Shown: positions 37,392 to 46,074 of the stretch, piece after piece | Layout of the letters: each line of letters opens with the position of its first letter | How positions within the stretch are numbered: position 1 is the stretch's first letter | Origin: Bacillota bacterium | GTDB lineage: Bacteria > Bacillota > Clostridia > Peptostreptococcales > Anaerovoracaceae | DNA: 64,000 bases | NCBI GenBank assembly: GCA_025361765.1 | Contig: JANYJS010000082.1 | Location: 22,442-86,441, forward strand | Direction of reading: 5' to 3' | The notes under the pieces: model-generated | What the model saw: only the letters and a program-made list of their open reading frames with translations | What the model was told of the DNA's origin: nothing | Database searches by the model: none | Made by a program: the position numbers and the translations under genes

Positions 37392-38354
37392 ATGAAGCAA
37401 ATTAAAATAACAGATATAAAAGGCATCAAAGTGGGACACGCACAGGATGAAAAAGCGGCCACAGGTTGCACCGTCGTCATCTGTGAAAAGGGGGCCTTTG
37501 CAGGAGTGGATGTCAGAGGGGGTGGCCCGGCCTCAAGAGAGACCGAGCTTTTAAAGCCAGTGAATCTGGTTGAGCAGATTCATGCCGTTATGTTAAGCGG
37601 TGGAAGCGCCTATGGTCTGGACGCCGGTTCGGGAGCCATGGCGTTTCTTGAGGAAAAAGGCATCGGCTTTGACGTTCAGGTAGCGGTGGTGCCTATTGTT
37701 TGCGGCGCATCTCTTTTTGATCTTGTTGTTGGCGATCCTAAAGTGAGGCCGGATAAAGCCATGGGCTATGAAGCGTGCGTCAACGCATCCGAAGATCCCG
37801 TCGCTGAAGGCAATGTTGGGGCAGGAACAGGCGCTACGGTTGGAAAACTTCTTGGCGTTGAAAGGCTAATGAAAAGCGGTCTTGGGACCTATGGACTTCA
37901 GGTTGGGGAGCTACAGGTAGCTGCTATTGTTGCGGTCAATGCCTTGGGAGATGTTATCGACGTAGACACCGGGAAAAGGTTGGCCGGTTTGCTTAGTGAG
38001 GATAAAACAAAGATCATCAGCACAGAAGAGACTATGTATGCTCAATATGAAGACCAGACAAACTTATTCAGCGGCAATACGACTATCGGAGTCATCGTGA
38101 CCAACGCCAAAATCACAAAAACACAAGCCACAAAAATCGCATCCATTGCACACAATGGTTTTGCCAGGGCTATTAGACCTGTTCATACGATGTTTGATGG
38201 GGATACGATTTTTGTTATGGCAACCGGAGAAGTCGAGGTTATGCCGGACGCTGTTGGTGCCCTTGCCGCCGAGGTTATGTCGAGAGCAATCAACAGGGCG
38301 GCGACAGAAGCGAAGCCGGCTTATGGACTAAAGGCTTCGAGAGACTTTAAGTAG
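37392..38354 (+). CDS. P1-family peptidase (DmpA/NylC-type, self-processing)
   Basis: 320 residues. HAVMLSGGSAYGLDAGSGAM, GNVGAGTGATVGK and SGNTTIGVIVTNA are family signatures. N229-T230 in GNTT is the predicted autocleavage site that would free Thr230 as nucleophile, as in NylC. The family cleaves N-terminal residues from peptides, amides and esters. An SD-like GGAGTGAGG precedes the ATG. Its place behind an OPT transporter fits peptide use. Confidence 0.9.
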   Translation: MKQIKITDIKGIKVGHAQDEKAATGCTVVICEKGAFAGVDVRGGGPASRETELLKPVNLVEQIHAVMLSGGSAYGLDAGSGAMAFLEEKGIGFDVQVAVVPIVCGASLFDLVVGDPKVRPDKAMGYEACVNASEDPVAEGNVGAGTGATVGKLLGVERLMKSGLGTYGLQVGELQVAAIVAVNALGDVIDVDTGKRLAGLLSEDKTKIISTEETMYAQYEDQTNLFSGNTTIGVIVTNAKITKTQATKIASIAHNGFARAIRPVHTMFDGDTIFVMATGEVEVMPDAVGALAAEVMSRAINRAATEAKPAYGLKASRDFK

Positions 38355-38413
38355 GCATTTAATATAGATATGCAGCGAGATCTCAAGGCAGCGATCTCAA
38401 ATTAAAAAATTCC

Positions 38414-38441
38414 TTGCAAAAGAAGAGGCCTATGTTATAAT
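38414..38441 (+). promoter_or_regulatory. rpsF-ssb-rpsR promoter
   Basis: TTGCAA (38414-38419) - 16 bp - TATAAT (38436-38441). The leader then forms a 7-bp hairpin, GCTCCAC (38465-38471) / GTGGAGC (38477-38483), 20 bases ahead of the SD. Leaders of rpsF often carry the S6:S18 autoregulatory element; the hairpin is a candidate, but I do not see its typical bulge. Confidence 0.65.
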
Positions 38442-38510
38442 GGTAAGGCATTAATATGCTCTCTGCTCCACAGAAAGTGGAGCCATTTAGTCCAAGGGGA
38501 GGTGAAAAGA

Positions 38511-38798
38511 ATGAATAATTATGAAGTTATGTTTATTATCGAGTCCGCTTTAGAAGACGAAAAGAAACAAGCCGCTATAGCGATGGTTAAAGAAATTATC
38601 GCTGCTGAGGGTGAAGTCGGAAAAGTAGATACCTGGGGGAACAGGAAGCTCGCATATCCCATCAACAAGAAAAATGAAGGGTTTTATGTGATTATTGCCT
38701 TCACTGGCAAGCCGACTTTACCGCTGGAATTAGACAGAAGACTTAAAATTTCAGACAGCGTAGTCAGACACATTATAATCAATAAAGACGATAAATAA
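38511..38798 (+). CDS. rpsF: 30S ribosomal protein S6
   Basis: 95 residues: NNYEVMFIIESALEDE, then GKVDTWGNRKLAYPINKKNEGFYVIIAF. ATG 38511 lies 6 bases after GGAGGTG; the GTG at 38502 in the same frame falls inside the SD. First gene of the conserved rpsF-ssb-rpsR operon. Confidence 0.97.
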   Translation: MNNYEVMFIIESALEDEKKQAAIAMVKEIIAAEGEVGKVDTWGNRKLAYPINKKNEGFYVIIAFTGKPTLPLELDRRLKISDSVVRHIIINKDDK

Positions 38799-38815
38799 AA
38801 GACGGTGGTGAAGAA

Positions 38816-39229
38816 ATGAATTCAGTTGTATTAATAGGCAGATTAACTAAAGACCCGGAAATCAGATATATGCCGGACAACCAAAAAGCTGTCGCGACTT
38901 TTTCGATAGCGGTGGATAGACCTTTTGCCAAAGAAAAAACAGCCGACTTCTTCAACATAGTTGTATTTGGAAAACCGGCTGAGAATTGCGGCAACTTCCT
39001 TGTTAAGGGAAGACTGGTTGGCATTCAGGGAAGGATTCAAAACGACTCATACACAACACAGTCTGGAGAAAAAAAATACAAGACAGACATCGTTGCTGAT
39101 CGTGTGGAATTTTTGGAATGGGGAGACAAGGCTCAAAAGAGCGGCGGATTCAATGAGGCTTCAAAGGGAAACGCACAGATACCAGAGGGATTTCAAGCCC
39201 TGGATGACGATGATGAAATTCCATTCTAA
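38816..39229 (+). CDS. ssb: Single-stranded DNA-binding protein
   Basis: 137 residues. OB fold with MNSVVLIGRLTKDPEIRY, FFNIVVFGKPAENCGNFLVKGRLVGIQGRIQ, then a short flexible tail and the acidic tip DDDDEIPF that recruits partner proteins. It sits between rpsF and rpsR as in other Firmicutes. Confidence 0.97.
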   Translation: MNSVVLIGRLTKDPEIRYMPDNQKAVATFSIAVDRPFAKEKTADFFNIVVFGKPAENCGNFLVKGRLVGIQGRIQNDSYTTQSGEKKYKTDIVADRVEFLEWGDKAQKSGGFNEASKGNAQIPEGFQALDDDDEIPF

Positions 39230-39294
39230 AAATATGAACGGGATTTCTGACAACCAAATAGACTTCTAATTTTAGAAAAAGGAGGGAAATTGCA

Positions 39295-39525
39295 ATGTTA
39301 GAAAAAAGACGTGGAATCAGAAAAAAGAAGGTTTGTCAGTTTTGTACCGACAAGACTGAAACCATAGATTATAAAGACTACTACAAACTTGGAAAGTACA
39401 TAACCGAAAGAGGAAAAATTCTTCCTAAAAGGATAACCGGAACTTGTGCAATTCATCAAAGAGAAGTGACCAGAGCTATAAAAAGAGCCAGAATTGTAGC
39501 ACTGCTGCCTTTTACAACAGATTGA
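39295..39525 (+). CDS. rpsR: 30S ribosomal protein S18
   Basis: 76 residues: basic start, [55 protein letters not shown]. The CxxC...C..H arrangement (C15, C18, C and H in TCAIHQ) is the zinc-binding form of S18. A terminator follows directly. Confidence 0.97.
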   Translation: MLEKRRGIRKKKVCQFCTDKTETIDYKDYYKLGKYITERGKILPKRITGTCAIHQREVTRAIKRARIVALLPFTTD

Positions 39526-39551
39526 GATTTTGTTGAAGTCATAAAAGATGG

Positions 39552-39580
39552 GAAGAAGCGAGCAATCGCTTCTTTTATTT
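39552..39580 (+). terminator. Terminator after rpsR
   Basis: AGAAGCGA (39554-39561) pairs with TCGCTTCT (39566-39573) across GCAA, extended by an A-T and a G-T pair, followed by TTTTATTTTT. It closes the rpsF-ssb-rpsR operon. Confidence 0.88.
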
Positions 39581-39599
39581 TTAATTCTGTGGAGGATAC

Positions 39600-40556
39600 A
39601 TGAATACAAAAACCAGAGCATTATCAGAGGCAGCCCTTGTGACAGCTCTTATATGTGTCATTGGACTTGCGGGCATATTTTTGCCAATCGTGGGCATACT
39701 CGCTTATTTTACATGTGCTCCGCTGATCATTCTTGGCAAAAGCCATGGACTAAAATATACGGTGACATCCCTTGTGGCGGCGGCTTTGATTATAGGCATG
39801 TTTGCTGGGCCGATTTATACCCTGACCTTGGTCATGATCTCAGGACTATCTTCTACGGTGATGGGTTGGGCCCTTCATAAGGGGAAATCGACTTATCAAG
39901 TACTTGGGCTGGGGATTGTGGTCTCTTTGATTGGTGCTGTTGGCACTGTTGCTTTTGGACAGTTGATTACCGGGCTTCCATTAATTGAGACAATTACCAG
40001 TGCTTTTGATGAGTCTTTGAAAATTCAACAATCTATGTTTGGCTCTATGGGCGCAGATCCCAAGGTTCTTACGGATGTTACTCTAAAGATGCAGCAAATG
40101 AAAGAACAAATTTTGCTTATGATTCCGGGGATGATGATTCTGTCTTCCGCTCTCACCACCTTCATCAATTATAAACTGGCTATGGCCATAATGAAAAAAC
40201 TGAAAATGCCGGTGCCTTATATGGGGCCATTTAGAGAGTTTTCTTTGCCAAAAAATATTTTGTGGGGAACGCTTATTGTTTATGCTTTAGCCATGCTCGC
40301 AGCCTATCTGAAAATAATGGATGAAAAAGTACTTCTTGCCAATATCCAAATCATAATGGTTTATACCTTTGCCATCCAAGGTCTTGCGGTCACAGTCTGG
40401 TATATGCACAGACGAAGCTTAGTTAAAGTAGTGAGAATTATGATTTTCGTCTTCATCATCATGAGCTCCATAGGAACCTATATGTTATTTATGCTCGGCG
40501 TAATTGAGGTTGCATTTCAAATTAGAAGAAGAGTCGAGGCCAGGGACAGCCAATGA
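39600..40556 (+). CDS. YybS-like DUF2232 membrane protein
   Basis: 318 residues with eight or so hydrophobic segments. The pattern TRALSEAALVTALICVIGLAGIFLPIVGILAYFTCAPLIILGKSHG and its position just before gdpP and after rpsR match YybS/DUF2232. Biochemical role unknown; membrane transport has been suggested for the family. GGAGG lies upstream of ATG 39600. Confidence 0.85.
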   Translation: MNTKTRALSEAALVTALICVIGLAGIFLPIVGILAYFTCAPLIILGKSHGLKYTVTSLVAAALIIGMFAGPIYTLTLVMISGLSSTVMGWALHKGKSTYQVLGLGIVVSLIGAVGTVAFGQLITGLPLIETITSAFDESLKIQQSMFGSMGADPKVLTDVTLKMQQMKEQILLMIPGMMILSSALTTFINYKLAMAIMKKLKMPVPYMGPFREFSLPKNILWGTLIVYALAMLAAYLKIMDEKVLLANIQIIMVYTFAIQGLAVTVWYMHRRSLVKVVRIMIFVFIIMSSIGTYMLFMLGVIEVAFQIRRRVEARDSQ

Positions 40557-40573
40557 AAATTTGTCCTATCATG

Positions 40574-40602
40574 TTATCAAAAAACCAATCTTATGGTATA
40601 AT
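40574..40602 (+). promoter_or_regulatory. gdpP promoter
   Basis: TTATCA (40574-40579) - 17 bp - TATAAT (40597-40602). The expected transcript start (about 40609) leaves only about 11 nt to the first ATG at 40620, favouring the later start at 40641. Confidence 0.6.
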
Positions 40603-40640
40603 AAAACTCCCAAGCAAGCATGATGGAAAAGAGAGTGCAC

Positions 40641-42626
40641 ATGGTCAACAGATTAAGAAAATTGATAAAGCCGGATATTAAAACGAATCTTGTCGCTTTA
40701 TTTATTTTTGCCCTCATCATCTTATATCACAGCATTCCCTTAGGAATCCTGGCGCTTATTATTGTTTTGTATTTGTTCTATTATAATAAGAAAATCGAAA
40801 CAGGAAAAAAGCAGCTTTTAAAAGAATACATCGAAAATATCACGGAAGAGATGGGCGATACCATAAAATATTCCGTTGTCAATCATCCTCTGCCCCTTTG
40901 CATGATTGACGGTGAAGGAGAGATATTTTGGTACAATAAGAAATTCACGGCCATATCTGATAAGGCGGAAATGCTGAACACCAAAATTACGGACCTTGTT
41001 CATATAAAGCTTTCGGAGCTCCTGACTGAAGATCAAGAGCGAAATGTTCAGGTCTCAATGAACGGTAAAATCTACAGAATCGTTGCCTCGCAATCCTATG
41101 CGGGAGATGGCGGCAATAGTATTTTATACTGGTTTGACGTGACGACTTATGAGAACTTGAAAACGCTATACAAAGAAGAAAAATATTGTTTGGGTTACGT
41201 TCAGGTGGATAATTTTGACGATCTCATAGACAGCTCCCCAGCGGATAAAAAATCCATGATAGCGGCGCAGATCGAAAAAATGATCAGGCAGTGGGCATCT
41301 AAAATTAATGCTTCGTTAACAAAATTCGACGATGATAAATATCTGGTCATTTTTGAGAATAAAAATTACGATAAACTCGAAGAAAATAAATTCGCTATTT
41401 TGGATGAAATACGCGAAATTGAAACCGATGCAGACTTTCCGGTCTCTCTCAGTGTTGGAATTGGCATAGGTGGCAAAACGCCTTTCCAGCAGTCGGAGTA
41501 TGCGCAGGCCGCCCTTGATCTTGCTTTAGGACGAGGAGGGGACCAGGCAGTAGTGAAGAAGATCAACAAAATCGAGTATTTCGGCGGTAGACTTCAGGCG
41601 GTTGAGAAAAGAAACAAAGGAAAATCAAAGATTATGGCTCATGCTTTAAAGCAGCTGGTGGATCAATCTGCCCGCGTTATAATTATGGGGCATCAAAAAC
41701 CGGATATGGATTCCTTTGGTGCTGCCTTAGGAATATACAGAATTGCGAAAAACAAGAATAAAGATGCATATATTTTAATTAATTCCTACAGCGAATCTCT
41801 TCAAAATATTTATAAAAAAGCCTCTGATTCAGGCAACTATACCTTTGTTAATACTGCAACAGCCCTCACCTTGATTGATAAAGAAACCCTTCTGGTTGTT
41901 GTAGATACTCATAGACCGAGCTTCACAGAGTGCCCTGAGCTTTTGTTAAAAACCGAAAGAATTGTGGTCATTGACCATCATCGAAAGACAGAAGAAAACA
42001 TCGATAATGCTACGCTGAGTTATATGGAAGCCTATGCTTCTTCAACATCCGAACTGATCACTGAAATAATGCAGTATGTCAGCGATAAGAAAGAAATTGA
42101 CAAATTCGAGGCAGAGGCACTTTTAGCTGGTATAACTGTTGATACGAAGAGTTTCTCTGTCAAGACCGGAGTCAGGACCTTTGAAGCAGCATCTTGGCTA
42201 CGCAGAAGTGGTGCCGATCTAGCCAGCGTTAAACAATTTTTCCAAAATGATATGGAAATGTATAAGCTGAAAAGTGAGGCCATAATCAATGCAAAGATTA
42301 TCAAGGGTGGCGTTGCAATTTCAAAGTGCGAAGGTGTGCGCGCCAATATGCACCTGATTACATCACAGGCTGCCGATGAACTTCTGAATATTAAAGGTAT
42401 CAAGGCTGCTTTCGTTGTTGGAAGAAATGATGATAATAAAACTGCAGTCAGCGCCAGATCTCTAGGTGAAGTCAACGTTCAATTAATTATGGAAAAAATG
42501 GGCGGAGGCGGTCATTTGACCATAGCTGGCGGTCAGATTGATTTATCTGTTGAAGATACTTTGATTGAAATTGAAAAGCTTGTTAAAGAAAACGCTCAAA
42601 CAAAAGGTGATGGCGTCAAAAAATAA
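40641..42626 (+). CDS. gdpP: Cyclic-di-AMP phosphodiesterase GdpP
   Basis: 661 residues. Two N-terminal membrane helices (about 15-55), a PAS-like domain (about 80-150), a degenerate GGDEF domain (about 165-310) and the DHH/DHHA1 phosphodiesterase: MGHQKPDMDSFGAALG, VVVDTHRP, VVIDHHRKTEE and GGGGHLTIAGG. It hydrolyses c-di-AMP to pApA and so controls wall and osmotic stress responses. ATG 40641 is preferred: purine-rich GAGAG upstream and a promoter just before 40609; an earlier ATG at 40620 has no SD. Confidence 0.95.
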   Translation: MVNRLRKLIKPDIKTNLVALFIFALIILYHSIPLGILALIIVLYLFYYNKKIETGKKQLLKEYIENITEEMGDTIKYSVVNHPLPLCMIDGEGEIFWYNKKFTAISDKAEMLNTKITDLVHIKLSELLTEDQERNVQVSMNGKIYRIVASQSYAGDGGNSILYWFDVTTYENLKTLYKEEKYCLGYVQVDNFDDLIDSSPADKKSMIAAQIEKMIRQWASKINASLTKFDDDKYLVIFENKNYDKLEENKFAILDEIREIETDADFPVSLSVGIGIGGKTPFQQSEYAQAALDLALGRGGDQAVVKKINKIEYFGGRLQAVEKRNKGKSKIMAHALKQLVDQSARVIIMGHQKPDMDSFGAALGIYRIAKNKNKDAYILINSYSESLQNIYKKASDSGNYTFVNTATALTLIDKETLLVVVDTHRPSFTECPELLLKTERIVVIDHHRKTEENIDNATLSYMEAYASSTSELITEIMQYVSDKKEIDKFEAEALLAGITVDTKSFSVKTGVRTFEAASWLRRSGADLASVKQFFQNDMEMYKLKSEAIINAKIIKGGVAISKCEGVRANMHLITSQAADELLNIKGIKAAFVVGRNDDNKTAVSARSLGEVNVQLIMEKMGGGGHLTIAGGQIDLSVEDTLIEIEKLVKENAQTKGDGVKK

Positions 42627-42644
42627 TTTGAAGGAGAAACGACT

Positions 42645-43088
42645 ATGAAAGTGATATTAATTAAAGAAGTAAAAGGTCTTGGCAAGCCGGGTCATGTTGC
42701 CGAGGTAAGCGATGGTTATGCCAGGAATCTCCTTCTGCCAAAAGGATTCGCAAAAGAAGCCACGGATCAGAATGTGAAGGCTCTTGATAAAATTAAGGCC
42801 GATGAGGCAAACAAGCGTCAAAACGATATCGCTTCTGCCAAAATGGTGGCAGACAATATTATGAATATTGAGGTCAAGATTCATACAAAAGCCGGAGAAG
42901 GAGGAAAACTGTTTGGTGCTGTTACGTCAAAGGATATTGCTGATGCACTTTTAGAACAGTTTGGCATTGCCATAGACAAGAGGAAATTTCTCATAGAGAA
43001 TCCTATTAAGCATGTTGGAGAATTCGTCATTGATATCAAGCTTTATCAGGACATTGTTGGCAAACTTAAAATCAGCGTTGGTGTTTGA
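42645..43088 (+). CDS. rplI: 50S ribosomal protein L9
   Basis: 147 residues. VILIKEVKGLGKPGHVAEVSDGYARNLLLPKGFAKEAT is the L9 signature; a long central helix and the C-terminal domain (GGKLFGAVTSKDIADALLEQFGI) follow. It lies 18 bp after gdpP, the conserved gdpP-rplI-dnaB order. Confidence 0.97.
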   Translation: MKVILIKEVKGLGKPGHVAEVSDGYARNLLLPKGFAKEATDQNVKALDKIKADEANKRQNDIASAKMVADNIMNIEVKIHTKAGEGGKLFGAVTSKDIADALLEQFGIAIDKRKFLIENPIKHVGEFVIDIKLYQDIVGKLKISVGV

Positions 43089-43145
43089 CCTTAAACCGAC
43101 AGGATTTAAATCTTTAAAATGCGAGTTTTATAAGGAGAAAATCTC

Positions 43146-44483
43146 ATGAGTCAAATGGAACGTATACCGCCCCACAATGATGATGCTGAAAAATCGGTTC
43201 TAGGATCTATTATACTCGACAGAGACGTGCTTTTTGAAGTTTTGGAATTCCTGAAGCCTGAAGACTTTTACAGCGAAATGCATAAAGAGATTTTTGCTGC
43301 TATTTTTGAACTGAATCGAAAAAACGAGCCGGTTGACACTTTGACGGTAGCAGAGGAGCTTAAAAAAAGAAAATCACTTGAGATGGTGGGCGGAAGAGCT
43401 TATATCGCCTTTTTATCGACGGTAGTTCCCTCTACATCGAACGCAGGGCAATATGCAAAAATTGTAGCGCAAAAGGCTATTTTGCGCAGATTAATCAGTA
43501 CGGCATCTGAAATTATAGAAAAAGCTTATCAAGAAAAGATGGAGCCCGATACGGTTTTGGATTTTGCAGAGCAGGCAATATTTGAGATCGCTCAAGCAAG
43601 ACAAGGCAAGGACTATCAGCCACTTAAAGACATACTTTGGGACAATATCAGCAAAATTGACGAAATGTCGAAGCTCGAGGGAAATTTGACTGGGGTTACG
43701 ACGGGCTATATTGATCTTGACGAAAAAACCTCAGGCCTTCAGAGATCAGAGCTCATTGTTCTTGCTGCTAGACCGAGTATGGGTAAAACTGCTTTTGCAC
43801 TCAACATTGCCCAGCATGCAGCCACTAAAGGCCATGCTAAAGTCCTTATTTTCAGTCTAGAGATGTCTAGAGAACTGCTTGGACAACGTATGCTCAGCAT
43901 GGAATCCAGAGTAGACATTCAAAAACTAAAAAAAGGTTCCCTTGACAGAAAAGATTGGGACCAAATCCATATCGCTTTGGATAACTTGTCCAAAACCGAT
44001 ATTTTTATAGACGATACACCTGGCATCAATCTGATGGAAATTAAGAATAAATGCAGGCGGCTAAAGGCGGAAAAGGGACTGGATTTAATCATTCTCGACT
44101 ACCTTCAGCTGATGAATTATGAGGGTAGGTCTGAAAGCAGACAGCAGGAAATCACTTCACTTTCTCGCGCGCTGAAGCAGCTTGCCAGAGAACTGGACTG
44201 CCCAGTTTTGGTATTATCTCAGCTTTCCCGTGCACCTGAACAAAGACAGGATCATAAGCCGGTCTTATCGGATCTTAGGGAATCCGGATCCATCGAACAG
44301 GATGCGGATATCGTCATGTTCTTATATCGTGATGAGTACTACACCAGGGAAGCATCAGAAAAGCCTAACGTATGTGAGGTTATCATAGCCAAGCAAAGAA
44401 ACGGCCCTACGGGAAGCCTTGAACTTACTTGGCTCAGCAAATATACCAGATTTGTCGATAAGAGTCCTATGTTGGACAAATAG
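43146..44483 (+). CDS. dnaB: Replicative DNA helicase DnaB (DnaC of Bacillus)
   Basis: 445 residues. N-terminal scaffold IPPHNDDAEKSVLGSIILD, linker helix, RecA-like motor with Walker A AARPSMGKTAFALNIA (about 209-224), LIILDYLQLM Walker B and the arginine-finger segment LSQLSRAPEQR. Hexameric 5'-to-3' helicase loaded at oriC. A DnaD-type protein, a likely loader partner, is encoded 1.6 kb downstream. Confidence 0.97.
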   Translation: MSQMERIPPHNDDAEKSVLGSIILDRDVLFEVLEFLKPEDFYSEMHKEIFAAIFELNRKNEPVDTLTVAEELKKRKSLEMVGGRAYIAFLSTVVPSTSNAGQYAKIVAQKAILRRLISTASEIIEKAYQEKMEPDTVLDFAEQAIFEIAQARQGKDYQPLKDILWDNISKIDEMSKLEGNLTGVTTGYIDLDEKTSGLQRSELIVLAARPSMGKTAFALNIAQHAATKGHAKVLIFSLEMSRELLGQRMLSMESRVDIQKLKKGSLDRKDWDQIHIALDNLSKTDIFIDDTPGINLMEIKNKCRRLKAEKGLDLIILDYLQLMNYEGRSESRQQEITSLSRALKQLARELDCPVLVLSQLSRAPEQRQDHKPVLSDLRESGSIEQDADIVMFLYRDEYYTREASEKPNVCEVIIAKQRNGPTGSLELTWLSKYTRFVDKSPMLDK

Positions 44484-44496
44484 GAGGAGGTTTAAA

Positions 44497-44697
44497 ATGC
44501 AGACTATTACCAAGAACATGTTGATTGGAGAGATTCTTGACATGGATGAGGAGGCAACCAAAATCCTGATTAAGCATGGGATGAATTGCCTTGGCTGTCC
44601 GGGCTCTTATAGTGAGAACTTAAAAGAGGCTGCGGAAGGTCATGGTATCAATTTGGAAAGATTACTACAAGACTTAAATCAACACTTTAATAAATAA
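44497..44697 (+). CDS. DUF1858 protein (redox-disulfide domain)
   Basis: 66 residues from ATG 44497 (AGGAGGAGG 5-8 bases upstream). ITKNMLIGEILDMDEEATKILIKHGMNCLGCPGSYSENLKEAAEGHGI is the DUF1858 fold, with the CLGC pair at residues 35-38. Members are short, often near hybrid-cluster or iron-sulfur proteins, and may undergo thiol-disulfide or metal chemistry. It sits between dnaB and purA. Confidence 0.9.
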   Translation: MQTITKNMLIGEILDMDEEATKILIKHGMNCLGCPGSYSENLKEAAEGHGINLERLLQDLNQHFNK

Positions 44698-44721
44698 CCC
44701 AAATAGAAGGAGGTGCTGAAA

Positions 44722-46005
44722 ATGGCAAGTTTAGCAATAATCGGATCCCAATGGGGAGATGAAGGTAAAGGAAAAATAATAGATTATCTCGCGAACAAAG
44801 CGGATATGGTGGTTCGGGGTCAAGGCGGAAACAACGCCGGGCACACAGTAGTGATCGGTGATAAAAAATACGCCTTGCATTTGATTCCATCTGGCGTTCT
44901 GCGCCCGGGCTGCATCAATATCATTGGAAATGGAGTCGTATTTGACCCAGAAGGTTTTTTTAATGAAATAGAAAAACTCTCCAAGGATGACATTGACACC
45001 AGCAAAATATTCGTCAGCGACAGGTGCCATATCGTTTTCCCTTATCACAAGGAAATAGACGCCTTGGCTGAGGAAGCAAGAGGTGCAGACGATATCGGAA
45101 CCACAAAAAAAGGCATTGGCCCCTGCTATATGGACAAAATTGAACGAAGTGGTCTTAGACTTTGTGATACCCAGGATGAAAAACAGTTTATAGAAAAACT
45201 GTCGGCTCAAATAGACAGGAAAAACGACATCATCGTTAAGCTCTATGGTGGAAAAGCCCTTGATAAACAAGCGATGATTAATCAATATGTGGAATATGCC
45301 AAAAGGCTTCAAGGCTATATCAAGGACACAGGCGTCCTGGTTTATGAGGCAGTGACATCTGGGAAAAAGGTTCTGTTTGAAGGTGCCCAGGGATCCTTGC
45401 TGGACGTTGATCTTGGCACATACCCCTATGTCACCAGCTCTCATCCTACCTCTGGAGGTTTTACCTTCGGCACAGGAATAGGAGCCGGCGTCATCAGAGA
45501 CGTTTTAGGCATCACCAAGGCGTATACGACTAGAGTGGGAAAAGGGCCTTTTGTGACTGAAGAAGATAATGCCACCGGAGATCAGATCAGGACTCTTGGC
45601 CACGAATATGGAACCACCACGGGAAGACCTCGCAGGTGCGGCTGGTTTGATGCTGTTGTCGTCAAGTATTCCGCGCGTATCAACGGCATGACGGCTATTT
45701 CACTCATGCTGCTTGATGTACTGGACAGCTTCGACACGATAAAGCTTTGTGTCGCCTATTCTAATAAAGGCGATGTTATGGACAATTTCCCCGCCAGACT
45801 GGACATCTTGGAGGCCTGTGAACCGGTTTATAAGGAGTTCAAAGGCTGGAAGACGGACATTTCCTCTTGTCGGACGTATGAAGAGCTTCCTCAGGAAACA
45901 AAAAACTACATTCTGGCCATTGAAGAAACAACAGGAGTACCTGTACAATTGATCTCAGTAGGGCCAAGGAGAGATCAGACCATTATTAGAAGAGAAATAT
46001 TTTAA
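44722..46005 (+). CDS. purA: Adenylosuccinate synthetase
   Basis: 427 residues from ATG 44722 (AAGGAGGTG upstream). IIGSQWGDEGKGKIIDYLA P-loop, GQGGNNAGHTVVIGDKK, GTTKKGIGPCYMDK, GRPRRCGWFDAVV and VGPRRDQTI are all diagnostic. It makes adenylosuccinate from IMP and aspartate. The last codons are repeated imperfectly twice after the stop (45985-46064). Confidence 0.98.
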   Translation: MASLAIIGSQWGDEGKGKIIDYLANKADMVVRGQGGNNAGHTVVIGDKKYALHLIPSGVLRPGCINIIGNGVVFDPEGFFNEIEKLSKDDIDTSKIFVSDRCHIVFPYHKEIDALAEEARGADDIGTTKKGIGPCYMDKIERSGLRLCDTQDEKQFIEKLSAQIDRKNDIIVKLYGGKALDKQAMINQYVEYAKRLQGYIKDTGVLVYEAVTSGKKVLFEGAQGSLLDVDLGTYPYVTSSHPTSGGFTFGTGIGAGVIRDVLGITKAYTTRVGKGPFVTEEDNATGDQIRTLGHEYGTTTGRPRRCGWFDAVVVKYSARINGMTAISLMLLDVLDSFDTIKLCVAYSNKGDVMDNFPARLDILEACEPVYKEFKGWKTDISSCRTYEELPQETKNYILAIEETTGVPVQLISVGPRRDQTIIRREIF

Positions 46006-46064
46006 ACCATCAGAAAAGAAATATTTGCGTGAAATACTTTAACCTGATCAGAAAAGAAACATTT
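45985..46064. repeat. Imperfect 18-bp repeat (3 copies) at the purA 3' end
   Basis: ATTAGAAGAGAAATATTT (45985-46002, the last purA codons) recurs as ATCAGAAAAGAAATATTT (46009-46026) and ATCAGAAAAGAAACATTT (46047-46064). The copies are 24 and 38 bp apart and fill the purA-dnaD gap. Confidence 0.85.
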
Positions 46065-46074
46065 AGGAGAAGTT

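Noticed and set aside
38465..38483. S6:S18 autoregulatory RNA element
   Set aside because: A 7-bp hairpin is present, but the characteristic bulged motif was not seen; recorded only within the promoter entry.
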